A DNA stretch of 6,446 nucleotides. Origin: Candidatus Hydrogenedentota bacterium. Lineage in GTDB: Bacteria > Hydrogenedentota > Hydrogenedentia > Hydrogenedentales > SCBR16-9. The translations under genes were made by a program, and so were the position numbers. The first letter of the stretch is position 1. Each line of letters opens with the position of its first letter. The notes beneath the pieces are model-generated. The model saw nothing but the letters and a program-made list of their open reading frames with translations, did no database searches and was not told where the DNA came from. This document shows positions 5,676 to 6,446 of this stretch, piece after piece. The stretch covers positions 1 through 6,446 of the forward strand of contig SKJD01000160.1 of NCBI GenBank assembly GCA_007116095.1, in the 5' to 3' direction.

Positions 5676-5919
5676 GTCATTCCTGCGCAGGCAGGAATCC
5701 AGCATTGCGTGAAGACAGAACAAAACAGTAATAAAGCAGCATCTTGTGGCGCATGGGCACAAAGCCTGGTGAAGTATCTCTTGTTAAATCATCGTGCCTG
5801 GATGCCTGCCTTCGCAGGCATGACGTGGGTGGGGAAGCCCCACCCACGCGGGCGAACACAAGGTTCGCCCCTACGCTTCGTAATGAATCGACAAGATCGG
5901 TAATATCAGAACTACACCC
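5676..5919 (+). repeat. Shared right-hand module, copy 2
   Basis: Direct repeat of 2352-2594, including two REP-like palindromes facing each other (5679-5698 and 5802-5821), a 10-base-pair perfect stem with a three-base loop (5825-5847), an 8-base-pair stem (5850-5870) and the terminal repeat. The longest conserved block runs through the stretch around gaacacaaggttcgcccc. Confidence 0.9.
5898..5919 (-). repeat. Element B right terminal inverted repeat
   Basis: 22 bases from cggtaatatcag to tacaccc, a perfect inverted partner of 5536-5557 and identical to 2573-2594. Confidence 0.9.
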
Positions 5920-5927
5920 TTTTTTGG
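5920..5927 (+). repeat. Target-site duplication, right copy
   Basis: ttttttgg immediately follows element B and matches 5528-5535 exactly. Confidence 0.75.
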
Positions 5928-5959
5928 TCTAGGAAAAACAACCACCGAAAGGAACCCCG

Positions 5960-6093
5960 ATGCCACTCCATAGTCTCACAGAGGATGAACGCAGTGCAAT
6001 CCAAAGGATGATGCCCAAGGCGTTAGCCAGGCCGACATGGCCCGGGCTTTGGGGCGTGCGCATAGCACACCAAAACGCGATGTTCGACGAGCC
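5960..6093 (+). pseudogene. Frameshifted remnant of IS30-like transposase helix-turn-helix
   Basis: The ATG at 5960 has a good Shine-Dalgarno (aaagga, 5948-5953). The frame gives 'HSLTEDERSAIQRMM', then turns meaningless at about 6013. Reading on from 6013 in the -1 frame gives 'QGVSQADMARALGRAHST' followed by 'PKRDVRRA'. Joined, this closely follows the N-terminal helix-turn-helix of IS30-type transposases (LTxxERxxI...GxSxxxIARxLGRxxST, then ISRExRR), with one base lost. Downstream of about 6093 no transposase catalytic domain (DDE) is recognisable. The next residues in that frame ('ASIVLLRAEG') faintly recall the start of IS630-type proteins, too weak to use. The uninterrupted frame from 5960 runs on to 6322 only by chance and overlaps the cytochrome gene antisense. 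An unrelated HTH regulator remnant is the alternative. Confidence 0.5.
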
Positions 6094-6240
6094 TCTATTG
6101 TTCTACTTCGGGCTGAAGGAATCAAACTGGTCATTGCCTCAAGTTCGTTGGCAAAGAGAGAAGTGGTTTGCCATGGACAGGTTCCCGATTGCACCCATAA
6201 TTTGGAAGTTGCTGCTCCCCTATCTCCAGAGAAGCCGGTT
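6094..6240. other. Gap between transposase remnant and cytochrome gene
   Basis: No supported gene, terminator or terminal repeat is visible. It probably holds further decayed transposase DNA and the 3' flank of the cytochrome gene. Confidence 0.3.
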
Positions 6241-6446
6241 TTACTGCATGCCCAACTGGCGTATGATGGCTGGTTCATGTTCATCCCAGGCAAGCACACT
6301 GTGGCATATGGTGCAATCCTGACGAATGGACTGGCGGTTTTCACCGAGCGTCCGGTGTGTGTCGGTATGGCAGCGGAAACAGCCGGTAGCGGTGACGTGG
6401 CCGATATGGTTCGGATAGGTGCCCCAGGTCACATTCATATGCGGGA
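6241..6446 (-). CDS. Multihaem cytochrome c, C-terminal fragment (start beyond window)
   Basis: The frame enters from the right edge and ends at a TAA (6241-6243). The visible C-terminus has two c-type haem attachment motifs, CFRCH (6367-6381) and CTICH (6301-6315), and the stretch 'MNVTWGTYPNHIGH' just before the first. That stretch together with 'GCFRCH', an 'I.QDC..CH' box and a short acidic tail ending in 'IIRQLGMQ' is typical of the C-terminal end of NapC/NirT-related multihaem cytochrome c proteins that act in the periplasm or at the membrane in electron transfer. The residues just before the internal Met (Pro-His) read on without a stop, so that Met is internal. Total haem number and redox partner cannot be judged here. 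It converges on the transposase remnant and appears intact at its 3' end. Confidence 0.87.
   Translation of the reverse strand, partial: PHMNVTWGTYPNHIGHVTATGCFRCHTDTHRTLGENRQSIRQDCTICHSVLAWDEHEPAIIRQLGMQ

Larger units (their letters stand above)
5536..5919. mobile_element. Hairpin-rich MITE-like element, copy B (intact ends and 8-bp TSD)
   Basis: A 384-base non-coding element with perfect 22-base terminal inverted repeats (5536-5557 and 5898-5919, outer end gggtgtagttctg) flanked by the exact direct repeat ttttttgg on both sides. Matching ends plus an 8-base duplication is strong evidence of transposition. No transposase is encoded, so it would be mobilised in trans; 8-base duplications occur in several families (for example IS1595, IS66, ISAs1) and I cannot assign one. 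Inside are six hairpins: aaaaatc/gattttt (5631-5647), cttggg/cccaag (5658-5672), attcctgc/gcaggaat (5679-5698), atgcctgc/gcaggcat (5802-5821), gtgggtgggg/ccccacccac (5825-5847) and gggcgaac/gttcgccc (5850-5870). The left 120 bases are AT-rich and unrelated to copy A; the right 244 are shared with it. It lies just upstream of a transposase remnant. Short reading frames here are repeat-derived artefacts. Confidence 0.85.

Noticed and set aside
5709..5903. Short proteins containing 'MPAFAGMTWVGKPHPRG' and similar, also around 2330-2536
   Set aside because: These are translations of the palindromic repeat module, a well-known source of spurious gene calls, not real proteins.
5960..6322. A 120-codon intact protein on the + strand
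   Set aside because: Only the first 18 or so residues make sense. The helix-turn-helix continues in another frame, and the tail is antisense to the cytochrome gene.
1..6446. CRISPR array, toxin-antitoxin pair or antiphage system
   Set aside because: No regularly spaced direct repeats and no gene pair or domain typical of such systems were found on either strand.

Overview
The window looks like the chromosome of a proteobacterium, most likely a gammaproteobacterium. This rests on a tRNA-Ile(CAU) close to the E. coli ileX type with an encoded CCA end, good Shine-Dalgarno sites, GC-rich genes, outer-membrane-type lipoproteins, a multihaem c-type cytochrome, and REP-like palindromes (core attcctgc..gcaggaat) common in that group. 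The genus cannot be told from this sequence.

Layout, left to right. (1) Bases 1-1748 hold a probable two-gene signalling unit on the + strand: a PAS-like/GGDEF diguanylate cyclase cut by the left edge, then a stand-alone cobalamin-binding protein. The latter carries the Wx9EH cap signature of light-sensing CarH/LitR-type adenosylcobalamin domains and has no DNA-binding domain. (2) At 1825-2205 is a small, AT-rich orphan lipoprotein. (3) At 2206-2594 is a non-coding, hairpin-rich element (copy A) with degenerate terminal inverted repeats, starting directly after the lipoprotein stop codon. (4) At 2647-3687, on the - strand, is a lipoprotein that appears to consist of three STN/secretin-N-like modules without a secretin barrel. 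(5) At 3688-3914 is a divergent intergenic region with a structured leader, followed by a classical short-chain dehydrogenase (3915-4709). (6) At 4854-4930 is tRNA-Ile(CAU). The 3' end of a truncated tyrosine integrase (4873-5415, - strand) runs antisense into the tRNA, marking an old integration site. (7) At 5536-5919 is element copy B, with perfect 22-bp terminal inverted repeats and an exact 8-bp flanking direct repeat (ttttttgg), the hallmarks of transposition of a non-autonomous element (MITE). (8) At 5960-6093 is a frameshifted remnant of an IS30-like transposase helix-turn-helix. (9) From 6241 to the right edge, on the - strand, is the C-terminus of a multihaem cytochrome c.

The left part may be a small signalling module in which a cobalamin/light sensor partners a c-di-GMP synthase; this is inferred only from adjacency and motifs. 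From about 4850 to 6100 the sequence is a mobile-element graveyard at a tRNA locus. The most novel-looking signal is the pair of about 385-bp elements. They share terminal repeats and a roughly 243-bp right-hand module of stacked hairpins, but carry unrelated left-hand modules, as though the mobile ends can carry interchangeable cargo.
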